Assembly: GCA_013042375.1 (NCBI GenBank)
Contig: JABDQH010000088.1
Span: forward strand, 1-43,804
Length of the DNA stretch: 43,804 bases
From: Woeseiaceae bacterium
Lineage (GTDB): Bacteria > Pseudomonadota > Gammaproteobacteria > Steroidobacterales > Woeseiaceae
Direction of reading: 5' to 3'
Shown one piece after another: positions 9,013-17,646 of the stretch. A program made the position numbers and the translations under genes. Under the pieces are notes generated by a model, which searched no databases, was not told the origin of the DNA, and worked only from the letters and a program-made list of their open reading frames with translations. Numbering within the stretch: the first letter of the stretch is position 1; each line of letters opens with the position of its first letter.

Positions 9013-9612
9013 GTGTCACGAGTTACTCTGATCTTCGCCGCCGCACTGCTCGCCCTGATGGCGGGTGCGCTGTTCTATGCCGCGCGCATGCCCGTCGAGG
9101 TCGAGGCGCCGGCGCAAACCGTGCCCGCGCAACTCGAGACCGTTTCACATCCGGCGTTTGCCTTGCCGGACCTCGAAGGCAAAGCGCGCGAATTTTCCGA
9201 GTGGGACGGCACGCACCGCCTGCTTAACTTCTGGGCCACGTGGTGCGCGCCCTGCCGTCGCGAGATCCCGCTTCTCAAGGAATTCCAGGCGCAGCACGGC
9301 GCGGACGGCTTCCAGGTTCTCGGCATCGCCGTCGACTATCCCGAGGAGGTCGTGCTGTATGCCGAGGACGCGGCGTTCAATTACCCGGTCCTCGTCGGCC
9401 AGGAGGACGCGATGGCGGTTGCCGAAGGGTCCGGCATCGAGTTCATCGGCATGCCGTTCACGATGTTCGTCACGCGCGACGGCGAGTACGTCGGCGCCTA
9501 CATTGGTGAACTGCACCAGTCGCACCTCGACGACGTCGTCAATATTCTGACCCGCCTCGACAACGCCGACATCACCAAAGACGAGGCCCGCGGCGCCCTG
9601 GCCATGCTCTAG
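9013..9612 (+). CDS. TlpA/ResA-like membrane-anchored thioredoxin
   Basis: This 199-residue periplasmic thiol-disulfide protein has an N-terminal membrane anchor or signal (about 3-24, VTLIFAAALLALMAGALFYAA). An AhpC/TSA-Redoxin fold follows, with the active site WATWCAPCRREIP (Cys78 and Cys81). Later it has the cis-proline loop GMPFTMFV. Relatives reduce cytochrome c apoproteins or copper-centre proteins. The start is GTG 9013 with AGAGG upstream; an earlier in-frame start would lie inside dsbD. The position 11 bases after dsbD suggests that DsbD keeps it reduced. The exact client is unknown. Confidence 0.9.
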   Translation: MSRVTLIFAAALLALMAGALFYAARMPVEVEAPAQTVPAQLETVSHPAFALPDLEGKAREFSEWDGTHRLLNFWATWCAPCRREIPLLKEFQAQHGADGFQVLGIAVDYPEEVVLYAEDAAFNYPVLVGQEDAMAVAEGSGIEFIGMPFTMFVTRDGEYVGAYIGELHQSHLDDVVNILTRLDNADITKDEARGALAML

Positions 9613-9668
9613 GCCGGCGCCGGTCAGCCAGCTCCGATTCTCGACGCGCGCGTCGCCAGGACCCGAAA

Positions 9669-9679
9669 TAAGGTGACTG
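9669..9679. repeat. Possible remnant of the GGGGACAGTCACC repeat
   Basis: TAAGGTGACTG here matches 11 bases of the right arm of the repeat at 1969-1988 (GAGTTAAGGTGACTGTCCCC) and then diverges. It lies between the TlpA-like gene and aroQ, the kind of position the full copies occupy. Eleven bases could also be chance, so this is tentative. Confidence 0.3.
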
Positions 9680-9742
9680 GCACTGCGAAACGTGCGTAGA
9701 ATTGCGGCCATCTCCGGCAAACTTGCGTGCATCAGGCCAGAA

Positions 9743-10192
9743 ATGTCCGATTTTCTGCTCGTCAACGGCCCTAACCTCAACCTGCTCGGGTCGCGCGAAC
9801 CCGAGGTCTACGGCGCGACGCGCCTCGAGGATATAGAGGCCCGCTGCGTCGCACTCGCGGGCGAGCTCGGCCACTCGCTCGTCGCCTGCCAGAGCAATGC
9901 CGAACACGTACTCATCGATCGCGTGCAGCAGGCCGCGACCGACGGAGTCGACTTCATCATCCTGAACCCGGGCGCATTCACGCACACGAGCGTCGCGCTG
10001 CGCGATGCCCTGCTCGCGGTACAGATCCCGTTTATCGAGATTCACCTGAGCAACACGTTCGCCCGGGAGGAGTTTCGGCAGCGCAGCTATTTCAGCGATA
10101 TCGCGAAAAGCTGCCTGTTTGGTTTTGGGGCATACGGCTACGAACTGGCGCTGCGGGCTGCCGCTCGCTTCGCCGCAGGAGCCGAGGACTGA
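9743..10192 (+). CDS. aroQ: 3-dehydroquinate dehydratase, type II
   Basis: AroQ is the third shikimate pathway enzyme, converting 3-dehydroquinate to 3-dehydroshikimate in the cytoplasm. The 149-residue protein is full length for the dodecameric type II family. It has the start signature [17 protein letters not shown] and the catalytic Tyr in the EVYG loop. Other active-site motifs are [17 protein letters not shown] (substrate-binding Asn and His) and [14 protein letters not shown]. The start is ATG 9743; an ATG 17 codons upstream would add residues foreign to the family. accB follows two bases after the stop, the classic aroQ-accB-accC order. Confidence 0.96.
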   Translation: MSDFLLVNGPNLNLLGSREPEVYGATRLEDIEARCVALAGELGHSLVACQSNAEHVLIDRVQQAATDGVDFIILNPGAFTHTSVALRDALLAVQIPFIEIHLSNTFAREEFRQRSYFSDIAKSCLFGFGAYGYELALRAAARFAAGAED

Positions 10193-10194
10193 CG

Positions 10195-10665
10195 ATGGAT
10201 ATCCGAAAAGTAAAAAAACTGATCGAATTGCTGGACGAGTCCGGCATCGCCGAAATCGAGATCACCGAGGGCGAAGAATCCGTGCGCATCAGCCGCTACG
10301 CGGCGGGGACGCCGGTTGCGGCAGCGCCCGTCGTTGCGCACGCGCCGGCAGCGGTTGCGCACGCAGTGCCGGTGGCAGCGCCCGAGGCGCCGGCGCCTGC
10401 CGAAGCGCCGGACGAAGACGGCTTCGAAGTCACAGCCCCGATGGTCGGCACGTTCTATGCGGCGGCGTCACCGGGCGCGGCGCCCTACGTACAGGTCGGT
10501 GACCGTGTCAACGAAGGCGATACGCTCTGCATCATCGAAGCGATGAAGATGATGAACCAGATCGAATCCGACGTTTCCGGCGCCATCAAGTCGATACGCG
10601 TGCAAAACGGCGAGCCCATCGAATACGGGCAGGTGCTGTTCGTCATCGACCAGAGCGCGGGCTGA
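10195..10665 (+). CDS. accB: Biotin carboxyl carrier protein of acetyl-CoA carboxylase
   Basis: AccB carries biotin between the carboxylase and transferase halves of acetyl-CoA carboxylase, the first step of fatty acid synthesis. An N-terminal dimerising segment (about 1-40, MDIRKVKKLIELLDESGIAEIEI) is followed by a flexible Ala/Pro-rich linker (about 40-78). The biotinyl domain (about 80-156) has the modification site EAMKMMN, with the biotin on Lys118. It lies between aroQ and accC and is co-transcribed with them. Confidence 0.97.
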   Translation: MDIRKVKKLIELLDESGIAEIEITEGEESVRISRYAAGTPVAAAPVVAHAPAAVAHAVPVAAPEAPAPAEAPDEDGFEVTAPMVGTFYAAASPGAAPYVQVGDRVNEGDTLCIIEAMKMMNQIESDVSGAIKSIRVQNGEPIEYGQVLFVIDQSAG

Positions 10666-10674
10666 CGCCCGCTC

Positions 10675-12018
10675 ATGTTGGACAAAATCCTAATCGCCAA
10701 TCGCGGCGAAATCGCGCTGCGTATTTTGCGTGCCTGCCGCGAGATGGGCATCAAGACCGTGGCCGTGCACTCGACGGCAGACAACAACCTCAAGCACGTC
10801 CTGCTCGCGGACGAGACCGTGTGTATAGGCCCGCCGCCGTCCGTAGACAGTTACCTCAACATGCCCGCAATCATCTCGGCGGCCGAGGTCACGGACGCGA
10901 CCGGCATCCATCCGGGCTACGGTTTCCTGTCCGAGAACGCCGATTTCGCGGAGCGTGTCGAGTCCAGCGGATTTACGTTCATCGGACCGAAAGCCGACGC
11001 GATTCGCCTCATGGGCGACAAGGTATCGGCAATCCGGGCCATGAAGGCCGCCGGCGTGCCCTGCGTGCCCGGTTCCGACGGACCGCTGGGCAACGATCCT
11101 GACGAAAACCTGCGCATTGCCCGCGATATCGGCTACCCGATCATCATCAAGGCGTCGGGTGGCGGGGGCGGTCGCGGCATGCGTGTCGTGTACTCGGAAG
11201 CCTCGCTCATCTCGGCGATCACGGTTACGAAGGCCGAAGCACGTGCCGCATTCGGCAACGACGTCGTGTATATGGAGAAGTTTCTCGAGAAGCCACGCCA
11301 CGTCGAGTTCCAGTTACTCGCCGACACACACGGCAATGCGGTTCACCTGGGCGAACGCGATTGCTCGATGCAGCGCCGCCACCAGAAGGTCGTCGAAGAG
11401 GCGCCCGCCCCCGGTATCACCGAAGAACAACGCCGGCAGATCGGCGAGCGCTGCGTCAAGGCCTGTCTCGAGATCGGCTACCGCAGCGCCGGCACGTTCG
11501 AGTTCCTGTACGAGGACGGCGAGTTCTACTTCATTGAAATGAACACGCGCCTGCAGGTGGAACACCCCGTCACCGAGATGATCACGGGCATCGATATCGT
11601 GCGTGAGCAACTTCGCATTGCCAGCGGTGAGCCTCTGTCATTCAAGCAGGAGGACGTCAAGCTGCACGGTCACGCGATCGAGTGTCGCATCAACGCGGAA
11701 GATCCGAAGACCTTCATGCCGTCACCGGGCGTCATCACGGTTTGGCACCCGCCGGGCGGACCGGGCATTCGGATGGAAAGCCACATATACAGCGGCTACA
11801 AGGTCCCGCCGTTCTATGACTCGATGATCGGCAAACTGATCGCGCACGGCGAAACGCGTGACGCGGCTTTCGCCCGCATGAAGAACGCGCTCGTCGAGAT
11901 AGTCATCGAGGGCATCAAGACGAACGTGCCCCTGCACCAGGAAATCTTCCAGCACGCCGCGTTCCAGGCCGGCGGTACCGATATTCACTACCTCGAGAAG
12001 CGCCTCGGGCTGACCTGA
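10675..12018 (+). CDS. accC: Biotin carboxylase subunit of acetyl-CoA carboxylase
   Basis: AccC uses ATP and bicarbonate to carboxylate the biotin on AccB. The 447-residue protein is full length. It has an N-terminal pre-ATP-grasp domain ([23 protein letters not shown]) and an ATP-grasp core with the glycine-rich loop [12 protein letters not shown] (about 160-170). Metal and substrate residues are in [17 protein letters not shown], followed by the C-terminal domain. The ATG lies nine bases after the accB stop. Nothing unusual is seen. Confidence 0.97.
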   Translation: MLDKILIANRGEIALRILRACREMGIKTVAVHSTADNNLKHVLLADETVCIGPPPSVDSYLNMPAIISAAEVTDATGIHPGYGFLSENADFAERVESSGFTFIGPKADAIRLMGDKVSAIRAMKAAGVPCVPGSDGPLGNDPDENLRIARDIGYPIIIKASGGGGGRGMRVVYSEASLISAITVTKAEARAAFGNDVVYMEKFLEKPRHVEFQLLADTHGNAVHLGERDCSMQRRHQKVVEEAPAPGITEEQRRQIGERCVKACLEIGYRSAGTFEFLYEDGEFYFIEMNTRLQVEHPVTEMITGIDIVREQLRIASGEPLSFKQEDVKLHGHAIECRINAEDPKTFMPSPGVITVWHPPGGPGIRMESHIYSGYKVPPFYDSMIGKLIAHGETRDAAFARMKNALVEIVIEGIKTNVPLHQEIFQHAAFQAGGTDIHYLEKRLGLT

Positions 12019-12028
12019 CGGAACAACG

Positions 12029-12955
12029 ATGGGGTGGCTGCAGTTCGTCATGGAACTCGACTCGCTGGATGCCACCGACGTCGAAAACGCCCTCCTGCGT
12101 CTGGGCGCCTGCTCGGTGACGCTGTCCGACGCCGGCAGCGACCCGGTCCTCGAACCCGGTCCCGGCGAGACGCCACTTTGGTCGAGAACCTGCATTACGG
12201 GCCTCTTCGGGGGCGATACCGATGCCGAGTCGCTGGCTGCCAGGGTGCAGGCCGAGCTCGGTGTCGACGCGTTGCCCGGCTGGTGTATCGAAGTACTCCC
12301 GGACCGCAGCTGGGAACGCGAGTGGCTGAAGGACTTCGGGCCGATGCGTTTTGGCGATCGCCTGTGGATTTGCCCGACACAGGCATCTGAGGGAGACCCT
12401 TCAGGCCTTCGCCCTGCCGGGGCTGAAGGCCCTCCCACCGGCAGTGCGGTAGTCCGGCTCGACCCCGGGCTCGCCTTCGGGACGGGCACGCACGCGACGA
12501 CGGCGCTGTGCCTGGAATGGCTCGACGGCGTCGACCTCGAGGGTCGCTCGGTCCTGGATTACGGCTGCGGTTCGGGCATCCTCGCCATTGCGGCGCTGAA
12601 GCTCGGTGCAGGGTCTGCCACGGGCATGGATATCGACCCCCAGGCCGCGCTGGCGACACGGGAAAACGCGGCAGCCAATGATGTTCGGGTGACAGTCTGC
12701 GAACGACCTGAGGACATCGAGGGCAGATTCGATGTCGTCCTGGCCAATATCCTCGCGGGACCCCTTGTCGAGTTTGCCGATTCCATCACAGCACGGCTCA
12801 CCAACCGCGGTATGCTGGCCCTGTCGGGCGTATTATGTGAACAAGCCGATGAGGTAATGGCGGCGTACGACACCTGGATCGAGTTTGCGAAACCCGATTT
12901 CCGGGACCAGGGCGGCCAGACGTGGTCGCGATTGACGGGCAGACGAAAGGACTGA
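12029..12955 (+). CDS. prmA: Ribosomal protein L11 methyltransferase, with an in-frame repeat-derived insert
   Basis: PrmA trimethylates ribosomal protein L11 using S-adenosylmethionine. A short N-terminal substrate-recognition domain precedes the methyltransferase domain, with LDPGLAFGTGTHATTALCLEWL, the SAM-binding DYGCGSGILAIAALKLGA and the catalytic-region ANILAGPLVE. Between WICPT and LDPG the protein has about 26 residues where E. coli PrmA has about 13. The extra codons (about residues 121-138, EGDPSGLRPAGAEGPPTG) come from an imperfect palindrome of the REP-like family found at 29088 and 34233. The insert is in frame and the rest is intact, so the enzyme is probably functional. It lies in the usual accC-prmA-DUF3426-dusB order. 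Confidence 0.95.
   Translation: MGWLQFVMELDSLDATDVENALLRLGACSVTLSDAGSDPVLEPGPGETPLWSRTCITGLFGGDTDAESLAARVQAELGVDALPGWCIEVLPDRSWEREWLKDFGPMRFGDRLWICPTQASEGDPSGLRPAGAEGPPTGSAVVRLDPGLAFGTGTHATTALCLEWLDGVDLEGRSVLDYGCGSGILAIAALKLGAGSATGMDIDPQAALATRENAAANDVRVTVCERPEDIEGRFDVVLANILAGPLVEFADSITARLTNRGMLALSGVLCEQADEVMAAYDTWIEFAKPDFRDQGGQTWSRLTGRRKD
12389..12438. repeat. REP-like palindrome inserted in frame in prmA
   Basis: GGGAGACCCTTCAGGCC (12391-12407) and the later GGCTGAAGGCCCTCCCA (12421-12437) form an imperfect inverted repeat around a GC-rich centre. On the minus strand it reads GTGGGAGGGCCTTCAG, 16 bases identical to the repeat copy starting at 34233. It falls in the linker before the SAM-binding domain, where PrmA relatives have no such residues. 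Confidence 0.75.
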
Positions 12956-12962
12956 TGCACTG

Positions 12963-14804
12963 ATGTACACCCAGTGCCCCGATTGCAATACAGCATTCCG
13001 CGTAACGGCGGACGCGCTCAGGCAGGCCGCCGGCAAGGTTCGCTGCGGCGGCTGCGGCAACGCGTTCAACGCGCTCGAGTTCCTGTCCGAGTCGATGCCC
13101 GAGCCGGCTGCGCGGCAAAAACCCGGCGGGGGGCTGCCCGAACTGAAGCCCGAATCGAAAGCAAAGGATGACCTGCCCGAATCGGATTCGTCCGAGCAAA
13201 GCGTCGCGCTCCTGAAGACGCTCGACGAGCTCGCCGGCTCCGACGTTCGCATCCAGGACACGGGCATTGAATGGCGCGTCCTCGACGAGGGAGAATTCGG
13301 CATCGCGGCAGACGACGATATCGCCGTCGATGTCGAGGTCGAAGACCAGCCGGGCATGAGCGACATATTCCAGGCGTCGCCAACGCCCGTTGACCAGTTC
13401 CTGAAGAGCTCACCGCCCGAGGTCGACGCGCCCGAGATCTTTGCCGAGGAAGCGAACGGACCTGCCAAGACGCCTGTCGACCAGCTGCGGTTCGACGACA
13501 ACACGCCGCTGCCGGAAGACTTCGGCATCGACGACGAACCAACCATGGTGCCCGTAACGAGTGCGCCGGATCAGGATTCGCCGTCGCCGAAGGCCGCGCC
13601 GGAGTCCCAGGCCGACCTGGAACTGACGCAACCGGGCGAATGGGAAGACATTCTCGGCGAATTCGAGAACATCGCCGGAAAACTCTCGGAGCCATCGATT
13701 AAGGATGAGCTCGAAACCCTCAGGGAAGAACCGCGCGACGACGGCGAGTCCAACGATCTCGAGAGGCTGCTGCGGGAAGCCTCGGGCGAAGTCCGTCGTC
13801 TCGACGAGCTGCTCGAGGACAGCCGGGCCGACGAAATCGATGCTCCCGACGACCTCAGCGAACAGCCGCAATGGGAGAGCATCGCCGATTTCTCCGACGA
13901 GCCTGTCACTGCGGCAGACGACTCGGGCCAACTCGAACTCATCGAGCCGGGCGAAGACGACGTCGACCACGTGCCGCTGGTCACCGCACCTGAGGAAGCC
14001 ACGGAAAAGCTGGCGAGCACGGACACCCATGCGCTGGACGAGGACTTCTACGGGATCGGCGAGTTCGATGAAGCGGACGACGAGGCAGCAGGGGAAGCCG
14101 CCCACAGCGCTGCAGGCTCTATGCGCGACGATGCAGCCCCGGGGTTCGAGACGATCATCATGGAAGGCGAGAAGATAACCGGCAGCGTCGTCGACGACAC
14201 GTTCGCCGCCGACTTTGAAGCCGCGGCGGCGAGCCTCGCCAATGCAGCTCGAGCGGAGCGCGAAGCCCACGAAGTGGCGGCCGCGACAAGCAAGCGCAGG
14301 TACAGGCTCGCGGCCGGTCTCGGATTCCTCGTCGTGCTGCTCGGCGGACAGTACGTGCACCAGGCGCGCAACTCGCTCGCGACGATCCCCGCCTTCAACG
14401 ATTTCCTCGGCCCGGTGTATCGCGCGCTTGGGAACCCGCTGTCTCCGGAGTGGGACGTGACGGGCTGGCGCTTCGAAACGACCAGGCACGATACGGGCGA
14501 GGCTGACAGCAACCTGGCCATTGCCTCGCGCATCGGCAACGCATCGCAGACGGCCTTGCCTTATCCGATCATCGCCGTTTCTCTGTCTGACCGGTTTGAG
14601 GAACCCCTGGGCAGCGTAACGCTGGACCCGTCCGAGTACCTGGCCGACAACCTCGATCCGCGCCGCCTGGTTGAACCCGGGAATACCTTCGACGCTGCGA
14701 TCCTCGTAAAGGACGTCCCGGAAAATACGGCGAGCTTCCGCCTGCGCGTCTGCTATCGTGCCGCGAGTGACCAGCTACGCTGCAAGGAAGACGGCTTCCT
14801 GTAG
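12963..14804 (+). CDS. Zinc-ribbon and DUF3426 membrane protein with long acidic linker
   Basis: This 613-residue protein is of unknown function. An N-terminal MJ0042-type zinc ribbon has four cysteines (Cys5, Cys8, Cys28, Cys31; CPDC and CGGC). A very long acidic, low-complexity and probably disordered region follows (about 40-440). One membrane helix (about 449-469, LAAGLGFLVVLLGGQYVHQA) precedes a C-terminal DUF3426 domain that should lie in the periplasm. It is conserved between prmA and dusB in many gammaproteobacteria. That position suggests a housekeeping role, but none is established. The acidic linker seems long compared with usual members, which I cannot measure here. ATG 12963 lies eight bases after the prmA stop. 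Confidence 0.88.
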   Translation: MYTQCPDCNTAFRVTADALRQAAGKVRCGGCGNAFNALEFLSESMPEPAARQKPGGGLPELKPESKAKDDLPESDSSEQSVALLKTLDELAGSDVRIQDTGIEWRVLDEGEFGIAADDDIAVDVEVEDQPGMSDIFQASPTPVDQFLKSSPPEVDAPEIFAEEANGPAKTPVDQLRFDDNTPLPEDFGIDDEPTMVPVTSAPDQDSPSPKAAPESQADLELTQPGEWEDILGEFENIAGKLSEPSIKDELETLREEPRDDGESNDLERLLREASGEVRRLDELLEDSRADEIDAPDDLSEQPQWESIADFSDEPVTAADDSGQLELIEPGEDDVDHVPLVTAPEEATEKLASTDTHALDEDFYGIGEFDEADDEAAGEAAHSAAGSMRDDAAPGFETIIMEGEKITGSVVDDTFAADFEAAAASLANAARAEREAHEVAAATSKRRYRLAAGLGFLVVLLGGQYVHQARNSLATIPAFNDFLGPVYRALGNPLSPEWDVTGWRFETTRHDTGEADSNLAIASRIGNASQTALPYPIIAVSLSDRFEEPLGSVTLDPSEYLADNLDPRRLVEPGNTFDAAILVKDVPENTASFRLRVCYRAASDQLRCKEDGFL

Positions 14805-14814
14805 ACTGGCTCCC

Positions 14815-15864
14815 GTGAGTCCAGACTCCCTGAGAATTGGCCCGTACGAACTGGGCAGTCCCTTCGTACTGGCACCCATGGCCGGCATTACCGATGCGCC
14901 ATTCCGGCGCCTTTGCCGTGCGTTCGGCGCCGGCATGACGACGTCGGAGATGACGACGGCCGACACGAGCCTGTGGCAAACCCCCAAGTCCCGGCATCGG
15001 CTGGACCTCGATCTCGATGCCGAGCCAGTCACCGTGCAGATCGCGGGCTCCGAGCCGGCGCAGCTCGCGACGGCCGCTCGGGCCTGCGTCGACCGCGGCG
15101 CACAGATCATCGACATCAATATGGGCTGTCCGGCAAAGAAAGTCTGCCGGAAGGCCGCAGGATCGGCGCTTTTGCGTGACGAGCAACTCGTAGCCAGGAT
15201 CCTCGAGACCGTCGTCGCTGCCGTCGATGTGCCCGTCACGCTCAAGTACCGCACCGGGTGGGACCGGGAGCATCGCAATGCCGTACGCATCGGGCGGATT
15301 GCCGAACAGGCCGGCGTCACCGCACTCGCTATTCATGGGCGCACACGTGCCGACCGGTTTCGCGGCGCGGCGGAGTACGAGACGATCGCGCGGGTCAAGG
15401 AAATCGTCTCTATCCCTGTTATCGCCAACGGAGATATCACCACAATCGAGAAGTCGCTTGAAGTTCTGAGCCTAACTAACGCTGACGGTTTGATGATCGG
15501 ACGTGGCGCGCAGGGCCGACCATGGATTTTCCGCGAGCTGCTCACGCTGGTCGATCCCACTGCGGAAACTACGCAGCTTGGCATCGATGATCTGCGTGCT
15601 ATTATGCTCGGCCACCTGGACGAACTGCACCGGTTTTATGGGGAATCGACCGGCGTTCGGGTGGCCCGCAAACACCTGACCTGGTACTGCGAAAATCTCG
15701 CGAATGCTGACGAGTTTCGGTATCGGGTGGTGCGCGTCGGCAGCGCTCAGGAGCAGATAAGACTCACAGAGCAGTTCTTTTCGGGGATGGACCAAAGTGG
15801 CACAGAAGAAGATCACGAAATCGAAATTCACGACCAGCAAGAAGCCGCTTTGCAAGCACGCTGA
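14815..15864 (+). CDS. dusB: tRNA-dihydrouridine synthase B
   Basis: DusB is an FMN-dependent enzyme that reduces specific uridines in tRNA to dihydrouridine. The TIM-barrel has the family motifs LAPMAGITDAPFRRLCR, DINMGCPAKKVCRKAAGSALL (with the catalytic Cys), LAIHGRTRADRFRG and PVIANGDI. A C-terminal helical domain follows. The start is GTG 14815, eleven bases after the previous stop. It gives SPDSLRIGPYELGSPFVLAPM as expected, and earlier starts would lie inside the upstream gene. The C-terminus carries an extra tail of about 25 residues that overlaps the start of fis by 68 bases. dusB-fis is a classic operon. Confidence 0.95.
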   Translation: MSPDSLRIGPYELGSPFVLAPMAGITDAPFRRLCRAFGAGMTTSEMTTADTSLWQTPKSRHRLDLDLDAEPVTVQIAGSEPAQLATAARACVDRGAQIIDINMGCPAKKVCRKAAGSALLRDEQLVARILETVVAAVDVPVTLKYRTGWDREHRNAVRIGRIAEQAGVTALAIHGRTRADRFRGAAEYETIARVKEIVSIPVIANGDITTIEKSLEVLSLTNADGLMIGRGAQGRPWIFRELLTLVDPTAETTQLGIDDLRAIMLGHLDELHRFYGESTGVRVARKHLTWYCENLANADEFRYRVVRVGSAQEQIRLTEQFFSGMDQSGTEEDHEIEIHDQQEAALQAR

Positions 15865-16069
15865 AGACGCACTCGATTCCTATTTCGAGACGCTCAATGG
15901 CGATCGCCCCGGGGACCTCTACGACCTCGTCATCGGTGAAGTGGAACGGCCACTCCTGAAGGTCGTCATGGACTACACGCACGGCAACCAGAGCCAGGCC
16001 GCCGGCATTCTCGGCATCAACCGCGGTACCCTGCGCAAGAAGCTCAGGACGTATTCGCTGATCCAGTAA
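15797..16069 (+). CDS. fis: DNA-binding protein Fis
   Basis: Fis is a nucleoid-associated protein that bends DNA and stimulates rRNA promoters and site-specific recombination during fast growth. The 90-residue protein has a basic N-terminus and the helical core DALDSYFETLNGDRPGDLYDLVIGEVERPLL. It ends with the helix-turn-helix GNQSQAAGILGINRGTLRKKLRTYSL, closely matching E. coli Fis. The start is GTG 15797 inside the end of dusB. No later in-frame Met precedes the core. The long overlap implies translational coupling with dusB. It is slightly shorter than E. coli Fis (98). Confidence 0.95.
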   Translation: MAQKKITKSKFTTSKKPLCKHAEDALDSYFETLNGDRPGDLYDLVIGEVERPLLKVVMDYTHGNQSQAAGILGINRGTLRKKLRTYSLIQ

Positions 16070-16089
16070 CCCTTTCCAGGTAGCCAAGC

Positions 16090-17646
16090 ATGTTCAAGGT
16101 ACGACGTGCGCTCGTCAGCGTCTCTGACAAGCGTGGACTCATCCCTTTTGCAAAGGGGCTCGCCGGACTCGGCGTCGAGATTCTCTCGACCGGCGGCACC
16201 TGCCGCCAGTTGCGCGAAGCGGGCCTCGACGTCGTCGAGGTCGCCGAGAAGACGGGTTTCCCGGAAATCATGGATGGCCGCGTCAAGACGCTGCACCCCG
16301 TGATCCACGGCGGCCTGCTCGGGCGCCGCGGCACCGACGAGGCCGTCATGCAGGAGCACGGCATCGAGCCGATCGACCTGCTGGTCGTCAACCTCTACCC
16401 GTTCGAACAGACCATCGCACGCCCGGACGCGACCATCGACGACGCGATCGAGAACATCGATATCGGCGGGCCCGCGATGATTCGCGCCGCCAGCAAGAAC
16501 CACGACGGTGTCGCCGTCTGCGTGAGCCCGGACGATTACGACGACGTGCTCGCGAAACTACAGGACGAGGGCTTGCGGCTCGAAGACCGTCGCCGCCTGG
16601 CTGCGAAGGCCTATGCACACACGGCAAGTTACGACACGGCCATCACGAAGTACCTGTCGGGGACCCTCGGCGACGACGTACTCGGCGAGCGCTTCCTTTA
16701 CTCGGGCACGGTGTCGCAACGATTGCGCTACGGCGAGAATCCGCATCAGGACGCCGCGTTCTATATCGACCAGCAAGCCGCTCCCGGCTCGCTGGCATCG
16801 GCCAGGCAGCTGCAGGGCAAGGCGCTCTCCTACAACAACATCGCCGACAGCGATGCCGCGCTCGAGTGCGTCAAGCAGTTCGCGGAACCGGCCTGCGTCA
16901 TCGTCAAGCACGCCAATCCCTGCGGCGTCGCGGTAGCGGGGACGCTTCTCGAGGCTTACGAGAAGGCGTTCAAGACCGACCCGACGTCGGCCTTCGGCGG
17001 CATCATCGCGTTCAATCGTGGGCTCGATGCCGCGACCGCATCAGCCATCGTCGACAGGCAGTTCGTCGAGGTGATCATCGCGCCGTCAATCGACGCCGAT
17101 GCGCTCGAGGCCTGCTCGAAGAAGAAAAACGTCCGTGTCCTCGAGACCGGCGACTGGCAAACTGTGGGAGCGGCTTCAGCTGGTTTCGATTTCAAGAAGG
17201 TCTCGGGCGGCCTGCTCGTGCAGACTTCGGACCTTGGCGTCGTTGGCGAATCCGAGCTCGAGGTCGTGACCCGCAAGGCGCCGACGCCGGAACAGATCGA
17301 TGACCTGCTGTTCGCGTGGACCATCGTTCGGTACGTCAAGTCCAATGCCATCATCTTTTGCAAAGACAACATGACGATCGGCGTCGGTGCCGGCCAGATG
17401 AGCCGTGTCTACTCGACGAAGATCGCCGCGATCAAGGCGGCGGACGAAGGGCTCGAGGTCGCTGGCTCCGTCATGGCATCGGACGCGTTCTTCCCGTTCC
17501 GTGACGGTATCGACGCAGCCGCCGAGCACGGCATCGCGGCCATCATCCAGCCCGGCGGTTCGATGCGGGACGACGAGGTCATCGAGGCCGCCAACGAACA
17601 CGGCCTGGCGATGGTCTTCACGGGCATGCGACACTTCCGCCACTGA
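16090..17646 (+). CDS. purH: Bifunctional AICAR transformylase/IMP cyclohydrolase
   Basis: PurH catalyses the last two steps of purine synthesis, from AICAR to IMP. The N-terminal IMP cyclohydrolase (MGS-like, about 1-190) has [22 protein letters not shown] and [12 protein letters not shown]. The C-terminal transformylase has the catalytic [14 protein letters not shown] and [22 protein letters not shown]. At 518 residues it is full length. Residues 358-366 (TVGAASAGF) sit in a loop with about three more residues than E. coli PurH. Their codons read GTGGGAGCGGCTTCAGC, close to a REP-like half-element, so a small repeat-derived insert is possible. It overlaps purD by one base. Confidence 0.97.
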   Translation: MFKVRRALVSVSDKRGLIPFAKGLAGLGVEILSTGGTCRQLREAGLDVVEVAEKTGFPEIMDGRVKTLHPVIHGGLLGRRGTDEAVMQEHGIEPIDLLVVNLYPFEQTIARPDATIDDAIENIDIGGPAMIRAASKNHDGVAVCVSPDDYDDVLAKLQDEGLRLEDRRRLAAKAYAHTASYDTAITKYLSGTLGDDVLGERFLYSGTVSQRLRYGENPHQDAAFYIDQQAAPGSLASARQLQGKALSYNNIADSDAALECVKQFAEPACVIVKHANPCGVAVAGTLLEAYEKAFKTDPTSAFGGIIAFNRGLDAATASAIVDRQFVEVIIAPSIDADALEACSKKKNVRVLETGDWQTVGAASAGFDFKKVSGGLLVQTSDLGVVGESELEVVTRKAPTPEQIDDLLFAWTIVRYVKSNAIIFCKDNMTIGVGAGQMSRVYSTKIAAIKAADEGLEVAGSVMASDAFFPFRDGIDAAAEHGIAAIIQPGGSMRDDEVIEAANEHGLAMVFTGMRHFRH

